NCBI RefSeq assembly: GCF_016405855.1
Contig: NZ_JAEFCA010000001.1
Span: 840,012-904,011, forward strand
Length of the DNA: 64,000 nucleotides
Direction of reading: 5' to 3'
Origin: Flavobacterium sp. IB48
GTDB lineage: Bacteria > Bacteroidota > Bacteroidia > Flavobacteriales > Flavobacteriaceae
Position numbers and translations under genes: made by a program. This document shows positions 1 through 8,001 of the stretch, piece by piece (the stretch's first letter is position 1; each line of letters begins with the position of its first letter). Under the pieces are notes generated by a model that saw only the letters and a list, made by a program, of their open reading frames with translations, had not been told where the DNA came from and did not search any database.

Positions 1-1
1 A

Positions 2-490
2 AGATTGACAAGTACGCTTAACGGAATTTCAATCTTAAATGACAAACAACACGTTGACCATTATACTTTGGTAAACCACGCACAACCAAATTGCGAAAGT
101 TTCCAAGATTATAAAGGAATTTTCTCTGATCGCTCAACAGGAGTTTTCAACGGAAAAGTTTTGGTAGAAAAAGAAGCTCAAAAAACAAATGCTTTCCAAA
201 AAAGCAACAACATTTTATTGAGTGACAAAGCAACAATCAACGCAAAACCACAATTAGAGATTTTTGCTGATGACGTAAAATGTTCTCACGGATGTACTGT
301 TGGACAGCTTGATGAAACAGCAATGTTCTACATGCAGTCGCGCGGAATCCCGAAAAAAGAAGCTAAAGCTTTATTAATGTACGCATTCTCAAATGCCGTT
401 ATCGAAAGCATTAAAATACCAGAATTAAAACAAAGAATTACTAAAATCATTGCTACGAAATTAGGTGTGAATTTAGGATTTGATTTGTAA
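2..490 (+). CDS. sufD: SufD, C-terminal part (cut by window edge)
   Basis: This is the last ~160 residues of SufD, a scaffold subunit of the SufBCD complex that assembles Fe-S clusters in the cytosol. The frame is open to the first bases of the window, so the true start lies outside; the TTG near base 5 is not taken as a start. The segment carries the typical SufB/SufD C-terminal signature KCSHGCTVGQLDE followed by an MQSRGI stretch and a helical tail ending in LGVNLGFDL. sufS, sufE and a DUF59 gene follow on the same strand but only after two genes on the opposite strand, so the SUF cluster is interrupted here. Identification is firm; the N-terminal part cannot be judged. Confidence 0.93.
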   Translation, partial: RLTSTLNGISILNDKQHVDHYTLVNHAQPNCESFQDYKGIFSDRSTGVFNGKVLVEKEAQKTNAFQKSNNILLSDKATINAKPQLEIFADDVKCSHGCTVGQLDETAMFYMQSRGIPKKEAKALLMYAFSNAVIESIKIPELKQRITKIIATKLGVNLGFDL

Positions 491-521
491 ACATTCTTAA
501 CCGCAAAGAGCGCTAAGGTTT

Positions 522-567
522 ACGCAAGGTTCGCAAAGTTTTTAATTAAGCTTTGCGAACTTTGCGT
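522..567. repeat. Intergenic hairpin of the CGCAAAG family
   Basis: Two 17-base arms (522-538 and 551-567, one mismatch) form a hairpin built on GTTCGCAAAG / CTTTGCGAAC, preceded by AACCGCAAAGAGCGCTAAGG. Related sequence recurs at about 35.13-35.39 kb, so this is a dispersed intergenic repeat. The T-run after the second arm means it could also end sufD transcripts. Confidence 0.6.
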
Positions 568-579
568 TTTTAAAACAAT

Positions 580-768
580 TTATTCTTCTACTTTTTTAAA
601 TCTTCTCTTAAAAAAGAATACAAACAATGAAAAAATACTGCAAAAAATAATAGCAGTAATTTCATTAATCCATATACTATATATTAAAAATCCAAGACTC
701 CCAATAAAAATTATTGTACTAACTAAATAATACAAAAATCTAAGTTCTTCATTTAATTTTACTTTCAT
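580..768 (-). CDS. Small two-helix membrane protein, unknown function
   Basis: A 62-residue hydrophobic protein. Two predicted membrane segments (about residues 13-32 and 37-52) are separated by a short loop containing WINEIT, and the protein ends in a basic tail (KRRFKKVEE), so the C-terminus probably faces the cytoplasm. No family is recognised. It lies 12 bases downstream of the serine hydrolase gene on the same strand and is likely co-transcribed with it. It could be a lineage-specific accessory protein; the reading frame and position support it being real, but nothing shows a function. Confidence 0.5.
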   Translation of the reverse strand: MKVKLNEELRFLYYLVSTIIFIGSLGFLIYSIWINEITAIIFCSIFSLFVFFFKRRFKKVEE

Positions 769-780
769 AACTGCCCTAAA

Positions 781-2130
781 TTACTTTTTCACAGAAGAAA
801 TAACCTCCTTCAAAAACCCATTAAAATCAAATCCAGGCTCTTCTTCTCTTACTCCCATTCTCACAATTACCATATCCAAAGACGGAATAATCGCCACCAT
901 TTGACCTTGGTAACCGCTGCAATAAAACATATCACGAGGAACATCTGGGAATTTCCCTCCAGCGTTTAACCAAAATTGCGCTCCATATTTTCCATCAGAA
1001 GTATTCGTTGGAGTTGATGTGTATTTTACCCAACCTTCGTCTAAAATTTGTTCTCCGTTCCAGTTTCCTTTATGAAGATATAACAATCCAAATTTTGACC
1101 AGTCTCTTGGTGTTGCCCATCCGTAAGATGAACCTACAAACGTTCCTGACATATCCTGCTCCACAATCATCGAATTCATTCCTATTTTATCGATTACGGC
1201 GCTGTACCAAAAATCAAGATATTCTTGTTGTGTTTTAAATTGGCTTCTTAAAATTCGAGATAATAAATTGGTTGTTCCAGAAGAATAATACCAATGAGTA
1301 TTTGGTTTATATTTTGCTGGTTTGTCCATTTGAACTTTTCCCATATCTTCAGCCTGAAAAAGCATTTTTGTAGCATCGCAAATTGTACTGTAATTCTCTT
1401 CCCATTCTAGACCAGAATTCATGTGAAGCAAATCATTGATCGTAATATTTTTACGCTCATCGTTCTGCCATTCTTTAACTGGAGCAGGTTTATAAATATC
1501 AATTTTTCCTTGTTTCGCCAAAACTCCAAAAGCTGAACTCGTAATACTTTTTGTCATCGACCAACCCAAAATTTTGCTGTTTTTATTGAAACCTATATCG
1601 TATTTTTCGCCGATTAATTTGTCTTTATATAAAACGACAACGGCGCGCGTGCGTTTTGCTTTTCCTCCATTTTTATCAAAAGAATCATCAATTGCTTTTT
1701 TTAATTTTGCGTAATCGACATTCGCGAAAGCGGTATCTTTTGGTTCATTATTTCCGTAAGGGAAAGGAAGATTGTTTTCTAGTTTTGTTCTTTTTGGAAG
1801 CAAATAAGGCTTCGAAATATCAAAATTATCATTAATCAAAGTTGCTCCTAATCCTTCACGATAAATCGCTTTTCTTTCTTTTAATCCATAAACAGAAGCG
1901 ACCGCAAATTTCCCAGCATCATCAATTGCGTTTTTCGCTAGATCTATCATTTTAATATCATTATCCGTTTTCTCAATTAAATCCAACGGACGATTATCAA
2001 TAAAATGCCCTGATGCAACACTTTTAGCCGAGAAACCAGAAATCAGATCAAGTTTCGGATACGTTGTGAAACCGAAATACAAAAAAGCCAGAACTAATAC
2101 AAGAAGGAATACTTTGAGAATTTTTTTCAT
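781..2130 (-). CDS. Serine hydrolase, beta-lactamase/esterase (class C) fold
   Basis: A 449-residue member of the beta-lactamase-related serine hydrolases (Pfam Beta-lactamase), which includes class C beta-lactamases, D-amino peptidases and esterases. An N-terminal hydrophobic segment (residues 5-22) looks like a membrane anchor or uncleaved signal, placing the enzyme in the periplasm. The nucleophile motif SMTK is at residues 191-194 inside GWSMTKSITSS, and the second catalytic motif is in YYSSGTTN near residue 280. The C-terminal YCSGYQGQM and VRMGVREEEPG segments match this family. Substrate cannot be inferred. Resistance to beta-lactams should not be assumed; many relatives are esterases. 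Confidence 0.85.
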   Translation of the reverse strand: MKKILKVFLLVLVLAFLYFGFTTYPKLDLISGFSAKSVASGHFIDNRPLDLIEKTDNDIKMIDLAKNAIDDAGKFAVASVYGLKERKAIYREGLGATLINDNFDISKPYLLPKRTKLENNLPFPYGNNEPKDTAFANVDYAKLKKAIDDSFDKNGGKAKRTRAVVVLYKDKLIGEKYDIGFNKNSKILGWSMTKSITSSAFGVLAKQGKIDIYKPAPVKEWQNDERKNITINDLLHMNSGLEWEENYSTICDATKMLFQAEDMGKVQMDKPAKYKPNTHWYYSSGTTNLLSRILRSQFKTQQEYLDFWYSAVIDKIGMNSMIVEQDMSGTFVGSSYGWATPRDWSKFGLLYLHKGNWNGEQILDEGWVKYTSTPTNTSDGKYGAQFWLNAGGKFPDVPRDMFYCSGYQGQMVAIIPSLDMVIVRMGVREEEPGFDFNGFLKEVISSVKK

Positions 2131-2316
2131 AATGATTAGATATTTTTACTGCAATATAAATAATTTATGTTCACGATTTTAAGTGTCAAATTAGAAAACC
2201 ATTTCAGATAATTCAGAAAACTTAATTGATTTTTACAGAATCAGCATTTACAGCTTCAAACAATGGCATCATAAAAGGAAATTATAGAATTTCTGTATAA
2301 ACAAATTTAGTTTTAG

Positions 2317-2324
2317 TACTTTTG
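2317..2324 (+). promoter_or_regulatory. Bacteroidota -7 box upstream of sufS
   Basis: TACTTTTG fits the TAnnTTTG box read by the primary sigma factor of Bacteroidota and lies 26 bases before the sufS start. No good -33 TTTG is seen at the expected distance, so the call rests on the -7 box and position. Confidence 0.45.
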
Positions 2325-2349
2325 TAAATAGATTTTTTCTAAATAAGAC

Positions 2350-3564
2350 ATGCTAGATATTCAAAAAATAAGAGCTGATTTCCCAATACTTTCTCAAACT
2401 GTAAACGGAAAGCCATTAGTATATTTCGACAACGGAGCTACTTCGCAAAAACCACAAGTTGTGATTGATGCAGAAGTAAAATATTATCAAGAAATCAACG
2501 CGAACATTCACCGTGGCGTTCACACTTTAAGCCAGTTAGCAACTGATGCTTACGAGATTTCTCGTGGAAAAGTAAAAGATCACATCAATGCTAAACATGC
2601 GCACGAAGTGCTTTTTACTTCGGGAACAACTCACGGAATTAATTTAGTTGCAAACGGATTTGCTTCGATTTTAAAATCTGGTGACGAAGTGGTTGTTTCT
2701 TCTTTGGAACACCATAGTAACATTGTGCCTTGGCAAATGTTATGCGAAAAAACTGGAGCAATTTTAAGAGTTATTCCAATCAATGATAATGGAGAATTAA
2801 TCATTGAGGAATTTGATAAACTGCTTTCAGATAAAACGAAAATTGTTACCGTAAATCATATTTCAAATGCATTGGGTGTAATTAATCCAATCAAATATAT
2901 TATCGATAAGGCACATTCATTTGGAGCTGCGGTTTTAATTGATGGCGCGCAGGCTGTTCCGCATTTAAAACCAGATGTTCAGGAATTAGACTGCGATTTT
3001 TATGCTTTTTCTGGCCATAAAATGTGCGGTCCAACCGGAACTGGAATTCTTTACGGAAAAGAAGCTTGGCTGAATAAACTTCCTCCTTACCAAGGCGGCG
3101 GAGAAATGATCAAAGAAGTTACTTTCGAGAAAACAACCTACGCAGATTTACCGCATAAATTTGAAGCTGGAACTCCAAATATCGCTGGCGGAATTGTATT
3201 AGGAACTGCAATTGATTATTTGAACAACATTGGCTTCGAAAATATTGAGGCATACGAACACGAACTTTTAGAACACGCTACAAAACGTCTTAATGAAATT
3301 GAAGGTATCCGAATTTACGGAAACACCAAAAACAAAGCTTCTGTAGTTTCGTTTAATATTGATGGAATTCATCCGTATGATATTGGTTCTATTATAGATA
3401 AGTTAGGAATTGCAGTTAGAACAGGACATCACTGTGCTCAACCAATTATGAACTTCTTCTGTATTCCGGGAACAATTCGTGCTTCTTTCTCATTTTATAA
3501 TACAAAAGAAGAAATTGATGCTATGGTTGATGCTGTTAAGAAAGCACAAACTATGTTAAGCTAA
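2350..3564 (+). CDS. sufS: Cysteine desulfurase SufS
   Basis: A 404-residue class V aminotransferase-fold, PLP-dependent cysteine desulfurase of the SufS type, which removes sulfur from L-cysteine for Fe-S cluster assembly. Visible landmarks are FDNGATSQKP near the N-terminus, the SLEHHSNIVPW segment, the PLP lysine in FSGHKMCGPTGTG, and the active cysteine at residue 362 in RTGHHCAQP. The short lobe around the cysteine and the nearby sufE fit group II desulfurases, which need SufE to accept the persulfide. It heads a plus-strand run with a lipoprotein, sufE, a DUF59 protein and a DUF2480 protein. Length and motifs are complete. Confidence 0.97.
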   Translation: MLDIQKIRADFPILSQTVNGKPLVYFDNGATSQKPQVVIDAEVKYYQEINANIHRGVHTLSQLATDAYEISRGKVKDHINAKHAHEVLFTSGTTHGINLVANGFASILKSGDEVVVSSLEHHSNIVPWQMLCEKTGAILRVIPINDNGELIIEEFDKLLSDKTKIVTVNHISNALGVINPIKYIIDKAHSFGAAVLIDGAQAVPHLKPDVQELDCDFYAFSGHKMCGPTGTGILYGKEAWLNKLPPYQGGGEMIKEVTFEKTTYADLPHKFEAGTPNIAGGIVLGTAIDYLNNIGFENIEAYEHELLEHATKRLNEIEGIRIYGNTKNKASVVSFNIDGIHPYDIGSIIDKLGIAVRTGHHCAQPIMNFFCIPGTIRASFSFYNTKEEIDAMVDAVKKAQTMLS

Positions 3565-3576
3565 AAAACAAATTAT

Positions 3577-4002
3577 ATGCGAATAGTATCATTATTGCTC
3601 CTGACACTTTTTATTGCTACGGGATGCTGCAGTCAAAAAAAAGCAGACATGAAATCGACTCAAATTGAATACTCTGCACTTTCAAGGGGCTATTATAAAG
3701 TAATAACTGTAGAAAACAAATCTGTTTCAGTTGTTAAAGAACGTAATGCTGAAGCTGTTAAAAGCACGATTAATGATGCGAAATGGAACGAGATTGTTTC
3801 AGCATATTCAAAAGTTAATTTAGACAATCTTTCTACCTTAAAAGCACCGACAGACAAACGCACTTATGATGGCGCTGCAATAGGAAATTTAAAAATAACT
3901 AAAGAAGGAAAAACATACGAAACACCAGGTTTTGACAATGGTTTTCCACCAAAAGAAATCGAAAAACTAGTTAATTTATTAGTTGATTTTTCTAAAGAAT
4001 AA
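3577..4002 (+). CDS. Small lipoprotein, unknown function
   Basis: A 141-residue protein with a lipoprotein signal: basic start MRIVSLLLLTLFIATGCC, with a lipobox-like ATGC. The mature part is hydrophilic and contains GNLKITKEGKTYETPGFDNGFPP. It sits 12 bases after sufS and 2 bases before sufE, so it is almost certainly translated from the same mRNA. An envelope lipoprotein inside a cytosolic Fe-S operon is unexpected; in other flavobacteria I would expect sufE to follow sufS more directly, but I cannot compare genomes here. No named family is recognised. Confidence 0.75.
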   Translation: MRIVSLLLLTLFIATGCCSQKKADMKSTQIEYSALSRGYYKVITVENKSVSVVKERNAEAVKSTINDAKWNEIVSAYSKVNLDNLSTLKAPTDKRTYDGAAIGNLKITKEGKTYETPGFDNGFPPKEIEKLVNLLVDFSKE

Positions 4003-4004
4003 TT

Positions 4005-4430
4005 ATGACAATAAAAGAAATACAAGACGAAATAATAGACGAATTTTCAATGTTCGATGACTGGATGCAGCGTTATGAGTACATCATCGAACTAGGAAAA
4101 AGTCTTCCGTTAATTAAAGAAGAATACAAAACCGAAGATAATTTAATCAAAGGCTGTCAGTCTAAAGTTTGGTTGCAAGGTGAACAGCAAGATGATAAAA
4201 TTGTTTTTACGGCAGATAGTGATGCTATTTTGACTAAAGGAATAATTGCAATTTTAATTCGTGCTTTCTCTAATCAAAAAGCAAAAGATATCTTAGAAGC
4301 TGATACTGATTTTATAGACGAAATCGGCTTAAAAGAACATTTATCCGCAACACGCGCCAACGGTTTGGTTTCGATGATAAAAAACATCAAAATGTACGCT
4401 TTGGCTTTTGATGCTAAAAACAAAAATTAA
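4005..4430 (+). CDS. sufE: Sulfur acceptor protein SufE
   Basis: A 141-residue SufE-family protein that accepts persulfide sulfur from SufS and hands it to the SufBCD scaffold. The acceptor cysteine is Cys51 in NLIKGCQSKVWL, the family signature. The later segment RANGLVSMIKNIKMYAL is also typical. Length matches the family. It follows the lipoprotein gene by 2 bases and precedes the DUF59 gene after an 87-base gap that carries an intergenic inverted repeat. Confidence 0.95.
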   Translation: MTIKEIQDEIIDEFSMFDDWMQRYEYIIELGKSLPLIKEEYKTEDNLIKGCQSKVWLQGEQQDDKIVFTADSDAILTKGIIAILIRAFSNQKAKDILEADTDFIDEIGLKEHLSATRANGLVSMIKNIKMYALAFDAKNKN

Positions 4431-4438
4431 ATTTCTTC

Positions 4439-4500
4439 TGCCACAAATTACACGAATAAACACTAATTTTTAATTCGGGAAATTTGTGAAATTCGTGGCA
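4439..4500. repeat. Intergenic inverted repeat, TGCCAC...GTGGCA family
   Basis: Two 19-base arms (4439-4457 and 4482-4500, 16 of 19 pair) start with TGCCACAAATT and end with AATTCGTGGCA. Similar elements lie at 6500-6560 and 15911-16098. It sits inside the SUF gene run between sufE and the DUF59 gene and could form a stable hairpin in the mRNA. Confidence 0.7.
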
Positions 4501-4517
4501 AAAAAACAAATAACAAA

Positions 4518-4841
4518 ATGGAACAAGAAATAGACACAAACGAATTAGGAGAATCAATCGTAAGAGTTTTAAAAGGAATTTACGATCCAGAGATTCCTGT
4601 AGATATTTATGAATTAGGATTAATTTACGACGTAATGGTAAACACAGATTACGAAGTAAAAATCCTGATGACACTTACTTCACCAAATTGCCCAGTTGCA
4701 GAAAGCTTACCTAGAGAAGTTGAAGAAAAAGTAAAAACAATAGAAAACATCAAAGATGTAGACGTTGAAATTACTTTTGATCCGCCTTGGAGCAAAGATT
4801 TAATGAGCGAAGAAGCAAAATTAGAATTAGGAATGCTTTAA
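4518..4841 (+). CDS. DUF59 / SufT-like Fe-S assembly protein
   Basis: A 107-residue MIP18/DUF59 domain protein of the SUF-associated group, thought to help maturation of Fe-S proteins in bacteria that use the SUF pathway. It has the family core IYDPEIPVDIYELGLIYDV, the LTSPNCPVAESLP segment with the conserved cysteine, and the terminal DPPWSKDLMSEEAK motif. It is 87 bases after sufE on the same strand. The name sufT is used for longer relatives in Gram-positive bacteria, so no symbol is given. Confidence 0.92.
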   Translation: MEQEIDTNELGESIVRVLKGIYDPEIPVDIYELGLIYDVMVNTDYEVKILMTLTSPNCPVAESLPREVEEKVKTIENIKDVDVEITFDPPWSKDLMSEEAKLELGML

Positions 4842-4859
4842 AAAATAGTCATAAAGTTG

Positions 4860-4897
4860 AAAGTCATAAAGTCCAAAGTAAAAGACTTTATGACTTT
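4860..4897. repeat. Intergenic hairpin, AAAGTCATAAAGTC arms
   Basis: A perfect 14-base inverted repeat (4860-4873 with 4884-4897) around a 10-base loop, followed by further CTTTCGACTTTC iterations. It sits between two genes of the SUF run and belongs to simple-sequence-like intergenic repeats, distinct from the CCACAGATT and CGCAAAG families. Confidence 0.6.
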
Positions 4898-4922
4898 CGA
4901 CTTTCGACTTTCAGACTAGAAG

Positions 4923-5432
4923 ATGGAAGAAATTATCAATAAAGTTGCCAATAGTGCTTTAGAGGTTTTTGATCTTGAAGATTATTATCCAAAAGGAATA
5001 CGTGTGCAGATTGACATTTCGCAATGGCTTTTGGAAGGATTTTTATTGAAAGAAAAAGACTTTAGAGAGTATCTTAAAAATCACGATTGGTCGCAATATC
5101 AGGATCAATATGTTGCTGTACATTGTAGTACAGATGCCATAATTCCTGCTTGGGCATTAATCTTGGTGAGTGTTCATTTGGCTCCTTTTGCAAAAAAAGT
5201 AGTTAATGGAACTATTGAAGATCTTGACGCAAGCCTTTACGAAGAAATTTTAAGTACAATTGACTATTCTGCCTACAAAGGCAAACCTGTCATTGTAAAA
5301 GGCTGTTCTAGAAAACCAGTTCCAATGCGCGCTTATATTTTAGCTACAACTCACTTACAGCCGTTTGCAAGAAGCATAATGTACGGAGAAGCATGTTCTG
5401 CAGTACCTTTATATAAAGAATCTAAGAAATAA
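4923..5432 (+). CDS. DUF2480 family protein
   Basis: A 169-residue cytosolic protein of the Bacteroidota family DUF2480. Recognised features are the start EEIINKVANSALEVFDLEDYYP, the segment VHCSTDAIIPAWA with a conserved cysteine, and VIVKGCSRKPVPMRAYILATTHLQPFARSIMYGEAC near the end (quoted here only as position landmarks: about residues 118-160). The conserved cysteines and its place after sufE and DUF59 suggest a link to Fe-S or redox handling, but no activity is established in what I know of the family. Confidence 0.85.
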   Translation: MEEIINKVANSALEVFDLEDYYPKGIRVQIDISQWLLEGFLLKEKDFREYLKNHDWSQYQDQYVAVHCSTDAIIPAWALILVSVHLAPFAKKVVNGTIEDLDASLYEEILSTIDYSAYKGKPVIVKGCSRKPVPMRAYILATTHLQPFARSIMYGEACSAVPLYKESKK

Positions 5433-5510
5433 CCTGCAATAACAACGCATCAACCTTTATCTTTCAATTGGTTTTTAGTATATTTGATAATACACTCTAA
5501 ACTAAAAACC

Positions 5511-6461
5511 ATGAGAAAGCTAACTCTATTACTTTTCATTTTAGTAAACTTCACGTTTGTACAAGCCCAAAATTCAGAAAAAGAGTTAATTCAGAATACT
5601 GAAAAGGCAGTAAAAAAAATTAACGATACTATCGAAGGCGAAGGCTGGAAAACAAAAGGAACTGTTTCTCTTTTACTGAATCAATCGAGTTTTAACAACT
5701 GGATTGCAGGAGGTGAAGACAGCTTTTCTGGAACGTTAGGAATCAATTATGATTTCAACTATAAAAAAGATGATTTAACTTGGGACAACAAAGTTTTAGC
5801 ATCGTACGGTCTTCTTCAAACCAAAAATGATGACTTCACAAAAAAAACAGATGACCGTTTAGAATTCAACTCCATACTCGGAAAAAAAGCTTTTGGACAA
5901 TGGTATTATTCATACTTTCTAAATTTTAGAACACAATTTTCAACGGGCTACATTTATGATCAAGATGAAAATGGGAAGCAGATAAGGACTGAACAAACCA
6001 AATTTATGTCTCCGGGATATCTTACCACTGGTCCTGGTATTTACTGGACAAAAGATGATAATCTTAAAATAAATTTTGCTCCTCTAACTTCAAAATTCAC
6101 TTTTGTAGACAATGCCTATACAACTGGAATTGACAGATTTACTGGTCTACCATATGTAGACGGCAGTTATTTTGGTGTTGACGAAGGCAAAACTATGCGT
6201 TACGAACTTGGTTTTTATGCTTCAGTCTATTACAAATTGGCAATCATGACAAATGTGACTGCCGAAAACACACTTAACCTTTATTCAAATTATCTTGAAG
6301 ACCCACAAAATGTCGATATAAATTATTCGCTAAATGTCATAATGAAAATCAACAAGTTTCTATCTGCTAATTTATCGTTTCAGGCTATTTATGATGATAA
6401 TGCATTTGCAGGACTCCAAACTAGAGAAGTATTTGGCTTAGGAGTTAATTTTGGATTTTAA
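5511..6461 (+). CDS. DUF3078 family outer-membrane protein
   Basis: A 316-residue protein of the Bacteroidota family DUF3078. The ATG at 5511 is chosen because it begins a clean signal peptide (MRKLTLLLFILVNFTFVQAQ); the frame is open further upstream from a TTG but that extension would bury the signal. The mature protein is rich in aromatic and alternating polar residues, ends in a phenylalanine-terminated strand (VFGLGVNFGF), and so looks like a beta-barrel of the outer membrane. The family signature LNQSSFNNWIAGGEDSFSG is near residue 60. Function of the family is unknown. Confidence 0.87.
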   Translation: MRKLTLLLFILVNFTFVQAQNSEKELIQNTEKAVKKINDTIEGEGWKTKGTVSLLLNQSSFNNWIAGGEDSFSGTLGINYDFNYKKDDLTWDNKVLASYGLLQTKNDDFTKKTDDRLEFNSILGKKAFGQWYYSYFLNFRTQFSTGYIYDQDENGKQIRTEQTKFMSPGYLTTGPGIYWTKDDNLKINFAPLTSKFTFVDNAYTTGIDRFTGLPYVDGSYFGVDEGKTMRYELGFYASVYYKLAIMTNVTAENTLNLYSNYLEDPQNVDINYSLNVIMKINKFLSANLSFQAIYDDNAFAGLQTREVFGLGVNFGF

Positions 6462-6499
6462 TTATCCATTGTACTAGATTCCGGCGTAAAAATTATTAA

Positions 6500-6560
6500 T
6501 GCCACAGATTAAAAGATTTAAAAGGATTTTTTAATCTAAATAATCCTTTAATCTGTGGCA
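6500..6560. repeat. Intergenic inverted repeat, CCACAGATT family
   Basis: The sequence starts TGCCACAGATTAAAAGATT and ends CCTTTAATCTGTGGCA, forming a long imperfect hairpin between two convergent genes. It is the same family as the elements at 4439-4500 and 15911-16098. Confidence 0.7.
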
Positions 6561-6568
6561 AAACAAAA

Positions 6569-6593
6569 AAGCTTTTGAATTTATCAAAAGCTT
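6569..6593 (-). terminator. Terminator of hflX
   Basis: Perfect AAGCTTTTGA / TCAAAAGCTT stem with a 5-base loop, followed on the minus strand by a T-run, 10 bases beyond the hflX stop codon. Confidence 0.75.
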
Positions 6594-6602
6594 TTCTTCA
6601 TT

Positions 6603-7835
6603 TTATTCTTCATCTTCTTTTTCAACTGCATCCTTGTAATCAGGATACAAGAATTTATTATAAGGAAAACGAGTAATATGAATTTGACGAACAGCTTCAT
6701 AAACTGTTTCTCTAAATTCTTCGAAATTCTCTTTATTTCTAGCTGAGATAAACAAAGCTTTATTCTGACCAACATTACTCATCCACGTTTGCTTCCACTC
6801 GTCAAGAGTATAATGTTTACGGGTTCTTTCTGTAATCAAATCATCTTCGTCAATAGTAAGATGTTTGTAAGCATCGATTTTATTAAAAACCATAATAGTT
6901 GGTTTGTCGTTGCTTTTTATTTCCTGCAAAGTCTTGTTTACAGATTCGATATGATCTTCAAAATCTGGATGCGAAATATCTACTACATGCAGTAATAAAT
7001 CGGCTTCACGAACCTCATCTAAGGTACTTTTAAATGAATCAACCAATTGAGTTGGTAATTTTCGAATAAATCCAACTGTATCAGAAAGTAAAAAAGGAAG
7101 GTTTTTAATCACCACTTTTCTAACCGTTGTATCTAAAGTTGCAAACAATTTATTCTCGACAAAAACATCGCTTTTACCAATTGCATTCATCAAAGTCGAT
7201 TTTCCAACATTGGTATATCCAACCAAAGCAACACGAACCATTGCACCGCGATTGCTTCGCTGAATACTCATTTGCTTGTCAATTGTTTTGATTTTATCTT
7301 TCAATAATGAAATTCTGTCACGCACAATACGTCTATCGGTTTCAATCTCTGTTTCTCCAGGTCCACGCATACCAATTCCCCCTTTTTGACGCTCAAGGTG
7401 TGTCCATAAGCCCGAAAGTCTTGGCAATAAATATTGACATTGCGCCAATTCTACCTGAGTTCTTGCATATGAAGTTTCAGCTCTCTGCGCAAAAATGTCT
7501 AGAATTAAGTTTGTTCTGTCTAGAATTTTACAGTCAATAATTCTTGAGATATTTTTTTGCTGAGATGGTGTTAATTCATCATCAAAAATTACAGTCGATA
7601 TTTTGTTCTCTTTTACAAAAAGATTGATGTCGTCAATTTTTCCCGTTCCAACAAAAGTCTTCGGATTAGGGCGTTCCATTTTCTGCGAAAAGCGTTTAAT
7701 AACTTCACCTCCAGCAGTAAAAGTCAGAAACTCCAATTCGTCTAAATATTCATTTAGTTTTTCTTCACTTTGATTCTGAGTAACAATACCAACGATAACT
7801 GTTCTCTCAAAATTTATAACTTCTTTTTCTAACAT
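6603..7835 (-). CDS. hflX: GTPase HflX
   Basis: A 410-residue HflX-type GTPase, a ribosome-associated factor that splits or rescues stalled 70S ribosomes. Order of parts: N-terminal HflX domain (with ETSYARTQVELAQCQYLLPRL and GGIGMRGPGETEIETDRR near residues 150-185), a coiled-coil linker, then the G domain with G1 GYTNVGKST, G3 DTVGFIRKLP and G4 NKID. The C-terminal tail is acidic. The gene stands alone, convergent with the DUF3078 gene, and has its own terminator. Confidence 0.96.
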   Translation of the reverse strand: MLEKEVINFERTVIVGIVTQNQSEEKLNEYLDELEFLTFTAGGEVIKRFSQKMERPNPKTFVGTGKIDDINLFVKENKISTVIFDDELTPSQQKNISRIIDCKILDRTNLILDIFAQRAETSYARTQVELAQCQYLLPRLSGLWTHLERQKGGIGMRGPGETEIETDRRIVRDRISLLKDKIKTIDKQMSIQRSNRGAMVRVALVGYTNVGKSTLMNAIGKSDVFVENKLFATLDTTVRKVVIKNLPFLLSDTVGFIRKLPTQLVDSFKSTLDEVREADLLLHVVDISHPDFEDHIESVNKTLQEIKSNDKPTIMVFNKIDAYKHLTIDEDDLITERTRKHYTLDEWKQTWMSNVGQNKALFISARNKENFEEFRETVYEAVRQIHITRFPYNKFLYPDYKDAVEKEDEE

Positions 7836-7925
7836 AGTCTTGAATAAGCTGCAAATTTAATGATTTGTAAGCTACAATCAATTATACAATTTTGTTTTTA
7901 CATTTATATTCGTAGAATAAGCATC

Positions 7926-7969
7926 AAAAAAAAAATGGAACCCGTCAAGATAAACTCAACAAGGTTCCA
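7926..7969 (-). terminator. Terminator of the 8002-8859 gene
   Basis: TGGAACC (7936-7942) pairs with GGTTCCA (7963-7969), and on the minus strand the stem is followed by an 11-base T-run. It is placed 33 bases after the gene's stop codon. Confidence 0.7.
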
Positions 7970-8001
7970 CTTAATCAATAAATGGTCTATTTTTAAAACT
8001 T

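Noticed and set aside
781..2130. True beta-lactamase conferring resistance
   Set aside because: The SxxK motif is shared by esterases and peptidases of the same fold, and nothing in the neighbourhood suggests resistance.
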